A stretch of 64,000 nucleotides of DNA, taken from contig NZ_JAHYCA010000001.1 in the NCBI RefSeq assembly GCF_019430905.1, positions 419,095-483,094 of the forward strand, given 5' to 3'. Shown in pieces: positions 63,118 through 64,000 of this stretch. A program made the translations under genes and the position numbers. This DNA comes from Billgrantia antri. Lineage in GTDB: Bacteria; Pseudomonadota; Gammaproteobacteria; Pseudomonadales; Halomonadaceae. The stretch's first letter is position 1. Each line of letters starts with the position of its first letter. The notes beneath the pieces are model-generated. The model worked only from the letters and a program-made list of their open reading frames with translations. It did no database searches and was not told the origin of the DNA.

Positions 63118-63885
63118 TCACAGTACGTACATGCGCAGTGGCATCCACAAGCCCATGCCGATCATGATCAGGTTCTCGGTCAGCGAGACGAACCCCAGCG
63201 GAACCTGGCTGTCGCCGCCCACGCAGGCGCACTTGAGTTCACGCTTGTCGATATAGACCGCCTTGAACACCGAGACGGCGCCCACCGTGCCGATGAACAA
63301 CGCCACGGGCGCGGCCAGCCACACCAGGGCACCGGCCAGCATCAGGATGCCGGCCAGCGTCTCGGCATAAGGGTAGACGTAGCCGTAGCGCACCTGGCGC
63401 TGGGCCAGCAGGTCATAATTGAGGAACATGGTGCTGAAGCTCTCCACGTCCTTGAGCTTCTGCAGCCCCAGCAGGGTCATGGCGATGGCCACGAAGTACT
63501 CCGGCATCCTCGCGCTCACCAGCGAACCGGTCGCGGTCCAACTGACGGCCAACCCCATCAGCAGCGCCGTGGCAAACAGCGCGATCACCGGCTGGTAGGT
63601 GGTTTCGTCCTCGCCCGGCAAATCCTTGCCGAAATACTCACGCAGCTCGTCGTAGCCGCCGATGCGCTGACCGTCGATGAAGGCCTGAGGCGTCGTATCG
63701 ACGTCGTGCTTCTGCTTGAACTCCTCGGTCTCCTCCCGCGTGGTCAGGTGATGGTCCTCCACCGCGAAGCCCTTGCGCTCCAGCAGGTCCTTGCTCTTGA
63801 GGCCGAAGGGGCACAGGTGCTCCTCCATCACCATGCGGTAGAGCTGGGCGTGCTTGCCCTGTTCTGCCGTCTGTCCTTGTGCCAT
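63118..63885 (-). CDS. Glutaredoxin-MauE/DoxX-like fusion protein
   Basis: This 255-residue protein has an N-terminal glutaredoxin-like domain (EEHLCPFGLKSKDLLERKGF; the CPFG motif keeps only one active Cys) with TTPQAFIDGQRIGGYDEL near residue 82. Four membrane helices follow in a MauE/DoxX-like arrangement, ending with ELKCACVGGDSQVPLGFVSL. The CAC motif in the membrane part may exchange electrons with the glutaredoxin part or a periplasmic partner. The start at 63885 has AAGGAGAGA upstream. The role is unproven, with thiol transfer across the membrane possible. Confidence 0.8.
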   Translation of the reverse strand: MAQGQTAEQGKHAQLYRMVMEEHLCPFGLKSKDLLERKGFAVEDHHLTTREETEEFKQKHDVDTTPQAFIDGQRIGGYDELREYFGKDLPGEDETTYQPVIALFATALLMGLAVSWTATGSLVSARMPEYFVAIAMTLLGLQKLKDVESFSTMFLNYDLLAQRQVRYGYVYPYAETLAGILMLAGALVWLAAPVALFIGTVGAVSVFKAVYIDKRELKCACVGGDSQVPLGFVSLTENLIMIGMGLWMPLRMYVL

Positions 63886-63938
63886 GACATCTCTCCTTGG
63901 GTCATGCATTCACCCCAAGGGTAGTCAATTGACCTTTA

Positions 63939-64000
63939 TCAGCGAATCCCCGCCCTGAGGAACGACTGCACGAACTGGCGCTGGAAGAGCAGGAAGGCGA
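63939..64000 (-). CDS. C-terminal end of a probable CUT1-type ABC permease (partial)
   Basis: Only the last 19-20 residues are visible (FLLFQRQFVQSFLRAGIR, then stop). The FQRQFVQSF pattern is typical of the C-terminus of MalG-like sugar or compatible-solute permeases. The body lies beyond the right edge, so this is a tentative call. Confidence 0.55.
   Translation of the reverse strand, partial: AFLLFQRQFVQSFLRAGIR

Overview
The window looks like a chromosomal stretch of a GC-rich gammaproteobacterium, most probably a Halomonas-type halophile. The evidence is the combination of a PQQ operon, a TAXI-TRAP operon ending in a universal stress protein (as in the Halomonas teaABCD ectoine transporter), a phasin, choline-sulfatase next to a BCCT carrier, and several TRAP systems. 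The genus is an inference. I see no rRNA, tRNA, insertion sequence, prophage, plasmid origin or CRISPR array. Both ends cut genes: pqqD on the left and a probable ABC-permease gene on the right.

Layout. 1-5000: pqqABCD, preceded by a hybrid sensor kinase and a small periplasmic molybdopterin-domain-like protein. 5000-14800: a DUF2189 membrane protein, a flavocytochrome-c-like pair, a TAXI-TRAP operon with UspA, a divergent radical-SAM aminomutase-like protein, DUF2798 and a macrodomain protein. 14780-19930: a DctPQM TRAP operon, an EamA exporter, a DUF192 protein and a GntR regulator. 20000-44400: a large purine/ureide catabolism region. 44400-53210: phasin, GST, an LldP/GlcA-type permease and the glycolate oxidase cluster glcC-glcDEFG. 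53400-64000: a choline-sulfate cluster (LysR, BetC, SulP, BCCT), a DksA-like zinc finger, a second EamA protein, ChaC, a diguanylate cyclase and a glutaredoxin-MauE-like fusion.

The central region encodes an almost unbroken route from urate to pyruvate. PuuD, HiuH and UraD make allantoin. A racemase and PuuE make allantoate. AllE and AllA then release glyoxylate. Gcl, Hyi, GlxR, glycerate kinase and pyruvate kinase carry the carbon to pyruvate. Two NCS1 and two NCS2 permeases, an outer-membrane channel-like protein and a chemoreceptor supply uptake and sensing. Allantoate amidohydrolase, the step between PuuE and AllE, is not in the window.

The main discovery is regulatory. Twelve near-palindromes of the type TTGTATACAA lie in the intergenic regions of this cluster, upstream of both GntR genes, puuE, the racemase, hiuH/uraD, the chemoreceptor, the porin-like gene and both NCS2 permeases. 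A second motif that closely matches the E. coli RutR operator lies upstream of both NCS2 genes. A third, IclR/AllR-like motif lies upstream of gcl and between glcC and glcD. A fourth, TGGT-N3-ACCA, lies upstream of the lactate/glycolate permease gene and between glcC and glcD. The glcC gene itself is frameshifted in a run of nine G. Four copies of a roughly 85-bp structured repeat, with conserved core and covarying arms, sit between the glyoxylate, ureide and glycolate genes.
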